Shown: one piece after another, positions 24,701 to 35,369 of the stretch
Layout of the letters: each line of letters opens with the position of its first letter
How positions within the stretch are numbered: the stretch's first letter is position 1
Origin: Cristatella mucedo
Lineage: Eukaryota; Bryozoa; Phylactolaemata; Cristatellidae
Direction: 5' to 3'
NCBI GenBank assembly: GCA_009760855.2
Contig: WPIO01000083.1
Span: forward strand, 1,706,001-1,770,000
DNA: 64,000 nucleotides
Program-made: the position numbers and the translations under genes
Notes under the pieces: model-generated
Databases searched by the model: none
What the model saw: the letters and a program-made list of their open reading frames with translations, nothing else
Told to the model about the DNA's origin: nothing

Positions 24701-27700
24701 ATCTTCCAATACCGCAGCAACATATTCATCGTTGTTCTTGTCATGAATGTGAACGAAGTCTTCTAGTTCTGATGAAGCAGTAGATTAATTCAACGTTTCG
24801 AAAGCCTTCGCAATTTCAGTGCCCAAATCTTCAACATTGCTATCAGCCTCCAGTTCTGGTTCTAAAGTCGTTAGTTCGGCCTTGATGAAATCATTTTCTA
24901 TTGAGCTTGGCAAAACAGATTCCCAGGCTTCTTTCACATAACTTGCAGCATTGAGCAGGTGCACTGGGTTCCTGTAAAAGACCCCTGCAGCACCTTGTCG
25001 AAATCTTTGCCCCTGGTCTTTCGACTTTTCGTCTCCTCGTCCTTGAGATATAATATGAGTTTGGCTTTTTTAGAACTTCGATTATTCCCATGTCACAAGT
25101 CTGTTTCCAGCTTGCATAATTCGAGGAAAGAAAGCAATTCAAATGTAAAGCGCCTAGAAAGAGATTGAGTTCTCTGAGGGGACTTTATCAAGTGCATCAT
25201 TATTATTATTATATATTATTAATTCGAATATTGTCGTGTTCGAAGGCTTCGAAATGTCCCAGAGCGTTGTCCATGAGCAATAGAACTCGACGTCCTGTTG
25301 GTTTTTTTCCACTTCTGGAAAAAACACCTGATTGGACCGCTTCCAACAGGTTCCAACATCTATCCAAGCTTTTGCTTGATTGAAATAAGGCGCTGGCCAA
25401 TCTCGGTCCTTAATACAAGCTGGTTCTCTGTGTTTTCCGATCAAAGCAAAAGGAATTTTATGAGTTCAGGTTGCATTGGCCTAAACAATCAGAGAAACAC
25501 ACACGATCTTTTGCCTTCTTTTTGCCTCTAGTGGTTGAAATATCCTCGTCTGGCATAAGAGAACTATCTCTTGGAAGCAATCAAAAAACAAACCGGTCTT
25601 GTCCATGTTGTAGACATTTTCGAGGTCATATTGCACGATAATCGTGTAAAAGTTTTCTAAAGCAGCTAACAATTCCAGATCGTTCGTGTTGACTTCTGCC
25701 CCCTCTCCGTGAAGAATTTTCTGCAATCCATGCTGAGCTCTGAGTCGACTTAACCATTGCCAAGATGCCTTAAAATCTTATTCCGGAATTGGGAGGCTGG
25801 AAGCAATGCTTTTCACTTTGGCTATGGCACGTTCTCCCAAATCTTTCCGATGGCGCCTTCACTAATATCGTACTACCGCCGCTATGGCCTTCTTACTGGG
25901 AGCAGACGCTTTGCTTAACTTCGAGATGATTTCGCAGCGTTGAGACTCATTGAGGTGCTTGCCGTTTGGTTTCTTTGACATCGTAGCAAAATCGAAGCTG
26001 TAAGGAACGAGACAGGTTTAAGGAACGAGACATGTAAATCAAAGGACAGACAGAAAGCGGAAATAGGGAAACGCGAGGCAAATCAATAACAAGCAACATA
26101 CAGATGTTGAATGAATCCGTCAGATCGTGTGTGCGTGTCACAATACACACCGGGCTGCCCGGTACAAGCAACCGCTCCGGAAAGTGCGTGGCATATAAAA
26201 AAGTACGCACCTACGGGCTAAGTACACACAAACTTTGCAGGTTCAAGTTGCATACGTAAGCAAAGACTACTGTATGAATGAACATCGATTTGTATAGTGC
26301 ATATCGACAAGAATTTTCATACATCCTTTGGTAGCCATTTCAGCACTTGCTAACAGCAACTAGCTCTTGTGTGTGCAGTGCTGCTAACGTCGACAGCCAT
26401 TATACATGCTCTTCCAGATAGCCAGTTCATGCCACGTTCTGTAACTGAGGATAGCATTTGAATCAATGTGAAATTCTCTCTCATGGTAAAAATAAATATT
26501 TTTCTGCAGGAGCTGTGTTCCGGCAGCAGGCCAAGATGAGGTAAAGGAAGACGACAAAGCATTACGAGGTGACTGGTTTGCAAAATCGTGTATTGGCATG
26601 TTTGTTCATACTTGTTTCACCTGCCAAGATTTTGGTCAGGTGATTTTGTGTACTGTCTCGGGGTACTCGAAGTGTCCGCGATAAGGCGCAGCTTGAAAAG
26701 TTTTGGAGGCATTTTGGGGGTGTAATTGGCATCTCGTCCCAAATATATGTTATCAAATCTTCCAAAAGCCTGACTGGGTTCTTGAAATCGATTTGCTGCC
26801 TGATAGGGTGCCAATGTGGCTCAGGCAGAAGTGGTGTAATATGGCCGCTACTCCTTTTGACTGCAGATCAGTCAAGCTGCTTAGTTTTGCACTATTTGCA
26901 GACGATTAGGGCAAAGCCGAGAGTTCTGATTAAAGAGAATTGTCACAATCTTGATGCAATGTCACAAATACGTAAACTGGTTTTTCTATTGACTTCTCAT
27001 CTAAGCAGACCCTGATTTGGGCGATGTTCCTTAGCTGAAATTAGGTCGACTTGAGGAAACGAGCTCATCTTGTTGGAATTTTTGGAATAGTGTGCCTAGA
27101 TTATCAGCCGACGTCATGAAAGGGATGTTACTGAAGTTGCTTGCTTTGACTAAATATCTCTTTAGGCCCGATTGGATTTTTTGAGCACTATGAACTGAAG
27201 TACATGTTTTAGTTGCCGTTGGTAGCATTGCTGCCACGTGACGTGTGTCGCCACATCGGTTTATCGTGAAAAAATAAGCAGTGCAGTGTATTAATAATTG
27301 CAGTGTATGTTTTAGCTCCGAAAATCTGCCCTTCCCTATGCACTTTGAACTGACGAACAATCCCTACACAATTTTTCAGAACGTTTCAAGGCACACACAG
27401 AGTTTGGAGACCGGCGTAAGAATGTTGTGAGTGCGCGAACTTACTTCTATGAAGGTGAAGAGCAATGTGAGCGCAATCTAGACACGTTCAAGCGATGCAT
27501 AGACGTTGTTGCTGAGGCAACCAATCAGACGGGCTTTACTGCTATCAAGCTGACAGCACTTGGCAGGCCACAGCTATTGGTTAGTGACCGAGTTTGCAAT
27601 GTTTTCGCTTGTCTGCCAAGACTGCAGCTGCCGTGGTCGTGCATGCATCAGGAAATGTGAACAACCGAATTTTCAAATGCAGCTCCAAATGTCTCATGTG

Positions 27701-29669
27701 CTGGTGCACATGAAGAAGATGTTTGATAATTTCACGGCTGAGGAGACGACTTCAGCCCTCAGGCGCATCCGTCAGGATCAGCTACTGGAAAAGATATCTG
27801 GCCTGGGCCTGCCTATGTCGAGGGATGAATCCAAAGAATGGTTTACCTGGCTAGATGCCTCCAGCAAAGGGTCAGTCTCCGAGTGCCTTGCATGATTTCC
27901 TATTACCCTACTCACACTGTTCTTTCCGAGCAGCCGTGTACAGCAGATCATTGCTGGCACTGCTACTTACTAGTGCTGGATCTATCTCAAGCATGGATAG
28001 AGACGCATCGCTGCAAGGTGTCCAGCAAGGATGCTTCGTGTTTATGCGGTTATTTTGATGGTTGTTTACACTTTCTGAAACTATTAGGATGCACCATTTG
28101 GTATCTGACTGTCTTAAAAAAAGTACTAGCTGATTGGACAGCCTCCTTTTGTATAGCGATAGAAGAGCCTTTACGGCTATCACCATGCTTGCAGCATCGA
28201 TAAAGGATCGCCCACCACAGAATTCGAACCCACGATCTCGGGGCCGAGGTCCTGAAAAGCAACCACATTACCTAGTGAGCCATCACAGCTCTTCTGACAC
28301 GTCTCCTTTGTTATTCCAGAGAGATTGACCTATATGATTGGAGTAATCTACTTCGGCCCAACCACTCCTTACAGAAGCTGTTTTACGTGCCTAACTTGAG
28401 AGTAAGTTTGCCTAGCAGCTGCTGGAAACTTGCTATGTTACTAAGTTTTTATTGGGGGAATAAGTCATGTGAATGCATTTGTTAGCTTCTGTGAAATCTC
28501 AAATCCGTGTTTATGCTATGTTGCTAAGTTTTTTGTTGGGGAAATAAGTCATGTGAATGCATTTGTAGCTTCTGTGAAATCTCAAATCTGTGTTTATGTG
28601 ACAAATCGCAGATTAGACCATCGAAGAATCGTCGAGGTGCTCTTGTTTCTAGGGGGTGGAATAAATGCAGTCCGGAGAGTGAAGGGTAAGAATTCACGGC
28701 GGCGTTTAGAGGAGTGTTCCTACCCCTTCACAATGAGTAGAGAAATCTGCTGATAGGGTTGACCCTGCTGTGCCTTTACGACCTTTTTAAAGTATGACCT
28801 TGGACTTAAAAGGCCACCTTAAGGATCAAAGACAGCAAGCTGCCACTGGCGAGATTATCTGAGCAGCAACCATAGGAATCATATGATAGTGACGATTGAT
28901 TGCAACTAGCTTAAAATCTGATGAAGAGTCCCGATCCTTATGCATGAATTAAGAAAGTCGGTTCCACCCCATGCAGAACGAAAATGCATATTGGAAGTTT
29001 TCTTGACATGTAGGTACTGTTATATTAATGTGGCTGGACCTCAGTTGCCGGATGTACGTAATACTGAACATCCTTAAGGGATAATATGGTGCTTATATCC
29101 AAGCTTTGGTCACTCTGTTAATGAATGGCATCACACTTAGTGCTGTCTAATCGCTCCATTGTTCTAACTTCAGTAGGCGCTGAGCTTTTTTGCCGACATT
29201 GGAAACCATGATAAGTCAGTACAGTTGGGTGACTTTGTAGCTGTGACTTTTTACTTTGACTTCACATTTGGCCTTTTAGCTTTAACTGGCAACTAGTCTC
29301 AACTGCCTGTGTCTGGTATTCTAGCCCTCATATCTGATTCTTTTTTATCAGCTGACTCATACCTCATACAGTCTTGTTTTGTAGACATGGAACCACAATT
29401 TAGCGATTAGAGTCTGTAGGGTTGCTTTTGAAACTGCAACCAGCTTAATAATGCCTCCAAGTTTTCTTATCATTTGTCTCCTAATTGTCGATGCTCAAAC
29501 TTCAGCTTTATGTATTTATCATGTTGTTTTGTCCAAGTGGGCGGGTGTCATGAGGCAGGTATGCCCGTGTTCTTAGTTTAAGCTCACGAAGACTGCGATC
29601 GGTGCTTTATGTAGTGCATAGCTGGTTGCTTCCTCATTTTTGAAGATGGGTTTGATCCCCGTTCATCTA

Positions 29670-29744
<75 letters not shown>

Positions 29745-32080
29745 TAGTAGTAAAGGGTTGTGTGTGTGCATTATAGCTCCATCATACACAGTAGCTGTAT
29801 GCAAAGGCAGAATGGACCTTGAAAGATTGAGTCCAATTAAACCTGGCCCAAAACACAGCACGATGTGGGGGGAAAAGCAGCAAATTGGTTTTTGTTTTGT
29901 AACTTGTAGCATAATAGGGGAGGGGGTTGATAGAATAGTGAATCAAAGGTTAGAGCCGGAGTTGCAGATTTATTTGGTCACTTTTTTCTTGGGTTGACTC
30001 CACGAAGCGGGCTCAACCTCAAAAGGCTTAATTGTAGTCTTTTATTGGTAAGTCGGGTAAAGTATTCAATAATCACATAATAATAATAAAATTGTATAGC
30101 ACCCTTAAAGAACTAAATGTCTTTCTAGGCACTTGACATATGCTATATAGAAAGCATTACCAAATGATTGGTGGAAACACCGAAAGCAGCAGGCGCTGTA
30201 TAAGAAGGTACGTGCACATGAGAGACGAATCACAAAGACTCCCCAAATGCTGTAGTAAATAGGTGTTTTAAACTTTTTTTTTAATGTCATGTCAGGGGAC
30301 ATTGGGACGTTCGTCAATAGTGAGTTCCAGGCTTTGGGAGCATAGGAACTAAAGGCACGGTCTCTAACGGTTTTCAGGTTCGTATGACTATTGGTATGGC
30401 TAAGCGATTCGAGTCAGAACAGCAGGTTGTATGGTTCTTCGCCTGGTAAGGGAGTAGTGCTGATAGGTAGGCTGGAGCCAGAGAATAATGGGACCTAAAA
30501 TTAAGTGACTGAACCTTGAAGTCGATACGCTGCTTGATTGGGAGCCAGTGCAGGTCTCCGAGAAGTGGTGTGATGTGGCAACTGTGCCGCTCATGACAGC
30601 CGAGCCTAGCTGCCCAGTTTTTGACCAGCAGTGTCAGTGGCACATGGCTAAGTTTTATTTTCCATATTTGAATAAGTGGTAATGTGGTTCGACTGTGTAG
30701 TTTCAGTGTTGTGCCTCTGACTTTTCTGTAGACTGGGAAGCTGGAGCCCATGTTTCCAACGTTGAGCAACGAAGAAGAAGATCAAATGAGAAACATGCTG
30801 CTAAGAGTGAATCGTCTAGTTGAAGTCAGTTTTGCCATGCCCATGATAATAGGCCAACAGTATTGTCTCCAATTTTTCGGCTGCTCTTGCTGCTTGATAA
30901 CTATAAAAATTGAGCGATCAGTTTTGTTTACTTTTTTAAGCATGCTGAAAAGGTAGACATACGTGTGATGGTTGATGCTGAACAGACCTATTTTCAACCA
31001 GCCATAAATAGGCTTACCATGGAGATGATGCGAAAATTTAATAAAGAGAAGGCGATTGTATTCAACACATATCAAGCGTACTTAAAGGTGAGCGCTATGT
31101 GAAGTATGTTTATCAATCAAGCTTGCATAGTCTTGATTACATGTAGATCTGGTGCTTAGAGTTTGATGCATGATGTCCTGCCCTTGCTTAGAATTGTGTG
31201 TCAATTGTAACAGGATGCTTATGATAACATCACTATTGACTTGGACTTGGCACGTCGTGAGAACTTCTGCTTTGGTGCAAAAGTCGTGCGAGGAGCTTAT
31301 ATGGAGCAAGAAAGGGAGCGAGCCCAAACCGTTGGGTATGAGGATCCTATCAATCCTACTTACGATGCAACGACTGCCATGTACGAAAAAGTTATGAATG
31401 AAGTAATTTCTGAAGCCACGAAACGGCCACGTGGTAAAATATCTGTGATGGCAGCCACTCACAATGAAGACACTGTGCGGTACATAGTGAACAGGTAATG
31501 CCCGTGCAATGTAAATGTATTCTGCCTGCCTTCTCACAGCTATGTGCTTAGTAGTTAATGTATGCCGAACTGTATGAGATGTCATAACTTTCAGAATGAA
31601 AGAGTACGGTATTCATCCTCAGCACAGAGTGATCTGCTTTGGGCAGCTGCTTGGAATGTGTGATCATGTTAGCTTCCCTCTTGGTAAGTATTGCATTTTC
31701 ACTTATTCCAAAATTTCTGTGTACATCTAGCGTCTTCGGTAGAGCACAGTAGATACTGACATTTTTTTCTCCTCAATCTCGTCGTACTCTCAACTCTCCC
31801 AACACGAAAATGGATACAGTGTGCTTGCGCTTAATTTGCACTATCGTTTTCGCCATTGATTAAATCGTGTTCCTTTTATGTAACCGTAGGTCAGAGTGGG
31901 TTTTCGGTCTACAAGTACGTTCCCTTCGGCCCAGTGGAAGAAGTACTACCCTACTTGTCCAGAAGAGCCTTGGAGAATCGAGGACTCCTAAAGAAAGTGC
32001 AGAAAGAAAGGAGTCTCCTACGGGCAGAGCTCGTGCGACGGCTATCAGCTGGCCGAGTCTTTTATCGCCCATCTGCCTAG
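15746..32080 (+). CDS. PRODH: Proline dehydrogenase, mitochondrial (complete, 11 exons)
   Basis: Oxidises L-proline to pyrroline-5-carboxylate using FAD at the mitochondrial inner membrane. Exons: 15746-16075, 22537-22745, 26510-26568, 27380-27579, 27683-27870, 28320-28401, 30732-30824, 30941-31087, 31214-31494, 31595-31683, 31890-32080. They total 1869 nt (623 codons with TAG) and every junction is in phase with GT-AG borders. The ATG at 15746 begins an Arg-rich, acid-poor leader typical of mitochondrial targeting. Later landmarks, all matching animal PRODH in order, are [104 protein letters not shown] and [21 protein letters not shown]. The human enzyme has a similar length. The 59-nt third exon was found from phase and similarity to the human ESCTSAAERDG segment. 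Introns hold L2, SINE and Tigger insertions; none interrupts an exon. Confidence 0.95.
17327..17610 (-). mobile_element. L2-like LINE, 3' UTR and tail
   Basis: (AAT)n followed by the tail hairpin, then the 3' UTR with the GGGGTGACATGCACAGGGTC and GGTTAGTGGCAGCATGCACA segments. Ends near AAATAGGTGTGTTTTT, before coding sequence. Lies in PRODH intron 1. Confidence 0.88.
17611..19639. other. PRODH intron 1, mostly unassigned
   Basis: No exon fits the required phase. 18180-18420 has a weak resemblance to a LINE C-terminus but I could not confirm it. Confidence 0.3.
19640..20445 (+). mobile_element. L2-like LINE fragment, C-terminal region
   Basis: Matches the [18 protein letters not shown] and ESARNL region and continues to TFKKK-type sequence near 20440. 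Several frames are broken and no 3' tail is present. Lies in PRODH intron 1. Confidence 0.82.
20500..20640 (+). mobile_element. SINE family A copy
   Basis: tRNA-like head with GGTCGTGGGTTAGAGTCC (B box), then GCAAGCGGTGATGATAGCC and the end motif GAGGCTGTTGAATCAGCC. Confidence 0.75.
20741..20892 (+). mobile_element. SINE family B copy with small insertion
   Basis: GTGGTTAAGGTGCTTG head, an insertion of roughly 25 bases, then GGTCGTGGGCTCAAGCCCC (B box) and the L2-like tail AGTGATTAAGTTCTCTTAGA. Confidence 0.75.
20893..22536. other. PRODH intron 1, no recognised feature
   Basis: Includes a short poly-C run near 21401 and open frames of 91-110 codons on opposite strands (21207-21539) without known motifs. 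Confidence 0.3.
22877..23053 (-). mobile_element. SINE family A copy
   Basis: Near full length in PRODH intron 2. Reverse strand shows the head TAGCCGTGATGGC, B box GGGTTCGAATCCTG and end GCTGTTAAATCAGC followed by a T-run. Confidence 0.85.
23118..23155. repeat. Perfect 38-base palindrome
   Basis: Arm TTTTGTATGCCGGACCATG meets its exact reverse complement with no spacer. It lies in PRODH intron 2 and belongs to no element I can name. Confidence 0.95.
23210..23735. repeat. Unclassified interspersed repeat, copy 1
   Basis: Shares ordered blocks with 47440-47955, for example TTATGCAAACCA, GTAAACCGGAAGCAACATAT and GAACCTTGGTA, and the later GTGAGTTCAGCTCTGCTT-like block. One end carries an imperfect inverted repeat, 23645-23667 with 23703-23725 (20 of 23 pairs). 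Confidence 0.75.
24068..24163 (-). mobile_element. L2-like LINE, 3' tail only
   Basis: (AAT)n then the tail hairpin and TTTGCTGCAAAGG. Similarity stops abruptly at about 24163. Lies just outside the Tigger-like element. Confidence 0.8.
24269..24350. repeat. Subterminal tandem repeats of the Tigger-like element
   Basis: Five units of 16-18 bases built on TTAAGTACGCATCCCGG with variants. The opposite terminus has only scattered partial matches. Confidence 0.8.
25142..25212 (+). mobile_element. L2-like tail inserted in the Tigger-like element
   Basis: The 71-base tail (hairpin plus ATT run) interrupts transposase sequence. Flanks AATTCAAA on the left and AATTCGAA on the right look like a target-site duplication of 8 bases with one change. 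Confidence 0.8.
26569..27379 (-). mobile_element. L2-like LINE pieces in PRODH intron 3
   Basis: 26770-26905 and 27010-27180 match, on the minus strand, the LHWLPVDQ/AARL region and the upstream AKIRA/DLLLD region of the better copies. Both are strongly decayed. The interval is the intron between the 59-nt and 200-nt PRODH exons. Confidence 0.55.
28115..28290 (-). mobile_element. SINE family A copy next to a PRODH exon
   Basis: Near full length with B box GGGTTCGAATTCTG on the reverse strand. It ends 29 bases before the exon at 28320, leaving only a short pyrimidine-rich acceptor between. Confidence 0.85.
28431..28600. repeat. Tandem duplication, two units of about 82 bases
   Basis: Both units read TGCTATGTT(A/G)CTAAGTTTTT, AATAAGTCATGTGAATGCAT and TTCTGTGAAATCTCAAATC. 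They differ at few positions, so the duplication is recent. It lies in a PRODH intron. Confidence 0.9.
28601..29670. other. PRODH intron, nothing recognised
   Basis: No exon, RNA or repeat signal supported. Confidence 0.3.
29671..29742. repeat. (TG)n microsatellite
   Basis: About 70 bases of TG. The open frames over it are artefacts. Confidence 0.97.
30078..30620 (-). mobile_element. L2-like LINE, C-terminus and 3' UTR
   Basis: (AAT)n and tail hairpin at 30078-30140, a shortened 3' UTR, then a minus-strand frame with [36 protein letters not shown] and SDSNRLAIP. It ends about 110 bases before the PRODH exon at 30732. Confidence 0.88.
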
Positions 32081-33001
32081 GCAAGTTTACCACTGTCTTC
32101 GGATTAGCAGCGTGCTGCTTATACAGACAATGCCGTACTCAGGAACGAATCTCGTACAAATATTTCTTCGAACGCTTTCGCCTGTCTTCCCGAGCAAGCA
32201 TGGGGCACCGTATTTATTTTCCGGTCTGAGATCGAATGCACTGTTTTTAATATACAAGTCATTGGCTGTTAACTCCCTTATTGGTCGAACTAAGTTTGTA
32301 GTAAACATTGCTGCATCTCCAATAAGTGCTATGACTGTATTTGGCATGTGCTTGGCCAAGCCATTATCTCGGTATCTCGTTCTTTTATTACAAGACATAA
32401 CAGTAAAACTGCCAACCGTGGTGTGCATATCTTATTACCTACCGTCAAAACTCGTGGGTCCAGCCCTTCTCGGTATAGCAAGCTTTCTCCGTGCCTCCTC
32501 TTCAAGTGCAACCAAACGTTGAGCTCCACGACCTGTTCATCACTTCGATGTGGGCATTGCCTCCTTGCTCTCCAGTATGACGCCATACTTAGGACGATTG
32601 CTGGAACCCTGTGACTCACTATTTTGCGGGATTGTTATAACTCGCTGTCGTCTGGAAGTGCGATTGCTACTGCGACGGTAGTTCTCCTGGTAGATAAACA
32701 ATCTTGCTGGAAAATCTAACACACTGAAGTTCATTTGCCCTGTCGTAGGACTAAAAGATTGAAGAACCATTCTAAGCTCAGAGGCATCTCTTTGAAGCAT
32801 GACCAGAGAAAGTCTGTCAAACAGACACAGCTAGCAATTTTTGTCTGGGCTAGCTCTTCTTTCGTAAAAAATGATGGCGATAGCCTTATGCGTCTTCCAC
32901 GTGCTCTCAGTGAAATGAGCAACTTGTCTCTCATGATACCTGCTGCACCAGCCTTCTCAACCCAAAGCAGAATTATCAATGCATATGTAGCGGTTTTATA
33001 A

Positions 33002-33007
33002 AATAAA
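33002..33007 (+). terminator. Candidate poly(A) signal of PRODH
   Basis: AATAAA about 920 bases after the PRODH stop codon at 32078-32080. Nothing gene-like was recognised between them, so 32081-33000 is read as 3' UTR and flank. Transcript data would be needed to confirm the end. Confidence 0.3.
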
Positions 33008-33039
33008 GCAAAAGTAAGGAACCGTGATTTCGATTTAAC

Positions 33040-33160
33040 ATCTTTTATGTAGCGGCAGAAGAGCCTCTCCGGACTATATAACCTGCTTGCAGAATGGTCA
33101 ATAAAGTATTTCTGGTTGCAGGACTCGAATCTACGACCTGTGTCGTGAGTCTTGTTAAAA
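33040..33160 (-). mobile_element. SINE family A copy, decayed
   Basis: TAGCGGCAGAAGAGCC, GCTTGCAGAATGGTCAATAAAG and GGACTCGAATCTACGACCT match the family A consensus; the head end is lost. Confidence 0.65.
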
Positions 33161-35204
33161 GGGGCTGACGAAAGCTTTTGATAGCTGCTTGAAGGTCTTA
33201 AATAACCCTCTCAAGCGTGATTTAAGTTGCTGCGAAAACAGGCGGACGTGCAAACCAAGGAAATTTAGTTTTGAAGAGCTGTGCGCCCTTCAGGAATGGC
33301 GGCGAAGTTTTAGCAGTCTCCCATGTTCCTAATACAATGCTTTGTTATTACATTATCTATTCTAGATACCTGAAGCTATGCGTTTTCGGTCTGCCGTGTC
33401 CTGTAAGAGCAATAAACAAATTCTCTTCATAGACTCGCTGCCTGGGCAGCGTCGCCATCTCCGAGACTCGAAACTTGGACTCCACTCATGTCATGTTATT
33501 ATGAGCGTGTCGTTAGAAGGCAGTCAGTATGTATGGAAGAACTGTCACAGAGGTCCAGGGTGCGATTGAGGTTTAAAGGTATCGATTAAGGTTTAAATAA
33601 CCTTTCGTCAATCAAGTTAAAAAAACCTTGCATTAACCACTTGAAATACGACGTAAGTACGGAACAGAGACGGAAGAGCAGACATTCAGTAATAGTCTGC
33701 ACAGTTTTTGGCTCATCGCTTATTACCCGGTACAACGTTTGCTCTTAGATCGGTTTCTAATAGTTTATTGGAGAACGAAGCGCGCTTAGTCCCTACAACT
33801 TCACAACATAGCCACAATCCAAGACCTCAGTCGGCTTATGTCGCAGTGGTTGGTTTACTTCAAAACTGAAATTACTATAATTCGCTTCATGGTGGATTGG
33901 CCTAAGAAATCGCTGAAACCACCAAGGAAACTTGTGTACTAGAAAGTCCGACAGAAGCATCATCTGAAAATCATCGACCACGTTTCTTATGTCTTCATTG
34001 GTTTTCAGTCAAGCAGTGAACTCAGTTGTAACACTTATTGCGCTTTATGTCTTCACTTCTTTTACTTGATCAGACCCATAAACATTATAAAGTTATTAAA
34101 GGCAGTCAAGTCAAAAAATAAAGACCACTATTTATGCTGAAAACTAATCAAAGGCTATATAAAAAGAAGCAAAAACTAAGCTATATGTCAGTGCCTTATA
34201 ATCTTAATCTTCATTCTTGTAGTCACTAAAATATTCATTACATTGCCTTACAATTCTGGCATCTAAATTAGCGTAGGGATTATTAAAAATGTTGAGAATT
34301 TTAAGAGTATCTACTTAGGATGTAATTTACAGCCCTATTGTTCAATAGGGTGTTGCCCCGAGCCGGACATTGAGGAACTTCGTTTTTGCGTAATGATTTA
34401 AGCAGCTACTATATATCAAACGAATGGCTAAGACGCAAGCGGAGGTCCTTGCTTGTCTATTTGTAACAGCACTCGAGGCTTGGAACATGGGTCTCGAGTT
34501 GAGATTAGGATATAAAAGGAAATTCTTCACACGTCATTATATCCAGAACCCGGCTCGAGGATGGGATAACCAGCAAGACAAGAGTTTGGTGACCGGAGAA
34601 AGCAAAAGGAACAACACCAGTTAGAAATTTGTCGACAAGAAAGCTACAAGGTACAGTCCGATTTGGGTGACAAGAACTTACGTTTTTGACGAAGAGATCA
34701 ACGAGATCAAATCTTGATCGACTGCTGTATAGGGATGGCGGCCTACAAGACGGCCGGCCAAGCCCATCTACTAGCACCATTCTTAGAACAACTCGAGGCA
34801 TTGCTACTAAGCGCAATTAGCTCTACTAGGACAAGTAGGCTGAGCGAAACCGGCAACTTGTATTTCTAGTGGTGACGATAGAGGGTAAGTGAGTTTAACT
34901 TTATGGACAATGAGGGTAAGTGTATTGCATGAACGTACTCCGATCAAAATGTTATGATGCTCGAATCGTCATTCCGAGTGTTTACGCATTCGAATGCACT
35001 GGTTGTTTGAGGTCATACTACTCAGTGATTGGCAAAGTTTCGCAATAAAAGGCCCATCAGCGACTTAGCGTAGATTTTTGTTGTGTTACTCATAAAATAC
35101 TAATCCTTAAGATTGAGGTATGCTCCCAAGCAGCCGTGGGTAGAAAGCGTTGTCATCAAAAATCTCACTTTGGAATTCAATTTAACGCTCTATCCAGCAA
35201 AAGG
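33161..35204. other. Intergenic between PRODH and the TMCO6-like gene, nothing recognised
   Basis: AT-rich with short frames only. 34424-34624 (+) and 34505-34816 (-) overlap and resemble nothing known. Confidence 0.3.
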
Positions 35205-35352
35205 ATTAAAGGCTAGCTGATACAGCGACCTCATTTGTATAGCGGCAAAAAAGCCTTAACGGTGGTCACCACTGCTTGGTAGACAATAAAGGATCACTCA
35301 CTGCAGGACTAAAAACCACCACGTGGGTCGTGAAGAGCGACCACATAACCCT
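35205..35352 (-). mobile_element. SINE family A copy, decayed
   Basis: CTAGCTGATACAGCGACCTC, GTATAGCGGCAAAAAAGCC and TAAAGGATCACTCACTGCAG match the family; the B box region is damaged. Abuts the next L2 fragment. Confidence 0.65.
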
Positions 35353-35369
35353 TGGACTAAGCGAAAGAG

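Larger units (their letters stand above)
24253..26272 (-). mobile_element. pogo/Tigger-like DNA transposon, decayed
   Basis: Ends CAGTAG...CTACTG, flanked by TA on both sides (24251-24252 and 26273-26274). Minus-strand frames, all broken, read in order: start near 25980 with [16 protein letters not shown] (helix-turn-helix region), 25481-25726 with [11 protein letters not shown] (first catalytic Asp), 25154-25444 with [11 protein letters not shown], 25209-25400 with [17 protein letters not shown] (second catalytic Asp), then [23 protein letters not shown]-type C-terminus and the acidic 24371-24709 frame. Order and motifs match Tigger/pogo transposases. The left terminus carries five tandem TTAAGTACGCATC-type units (24269-24350). 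An L2-like tail is inserted at 25142-25212. It lies in PRODH intron 2. Confidence 0.88.

Noticed and set aside
24371-24709. Acidic 112-codon minus-strand frame as a host gene
   Set aside because: It lies within the TA-flanked ends of the Tigger-like element and continues the transposase C-terminus.
26510-26540. 31-base micro-exon ending at the GTAAAG donor
   Set aside because: It leaves phase 0, which breaks the next exon; the donor at 26569 gives correct phase and continued similarity.
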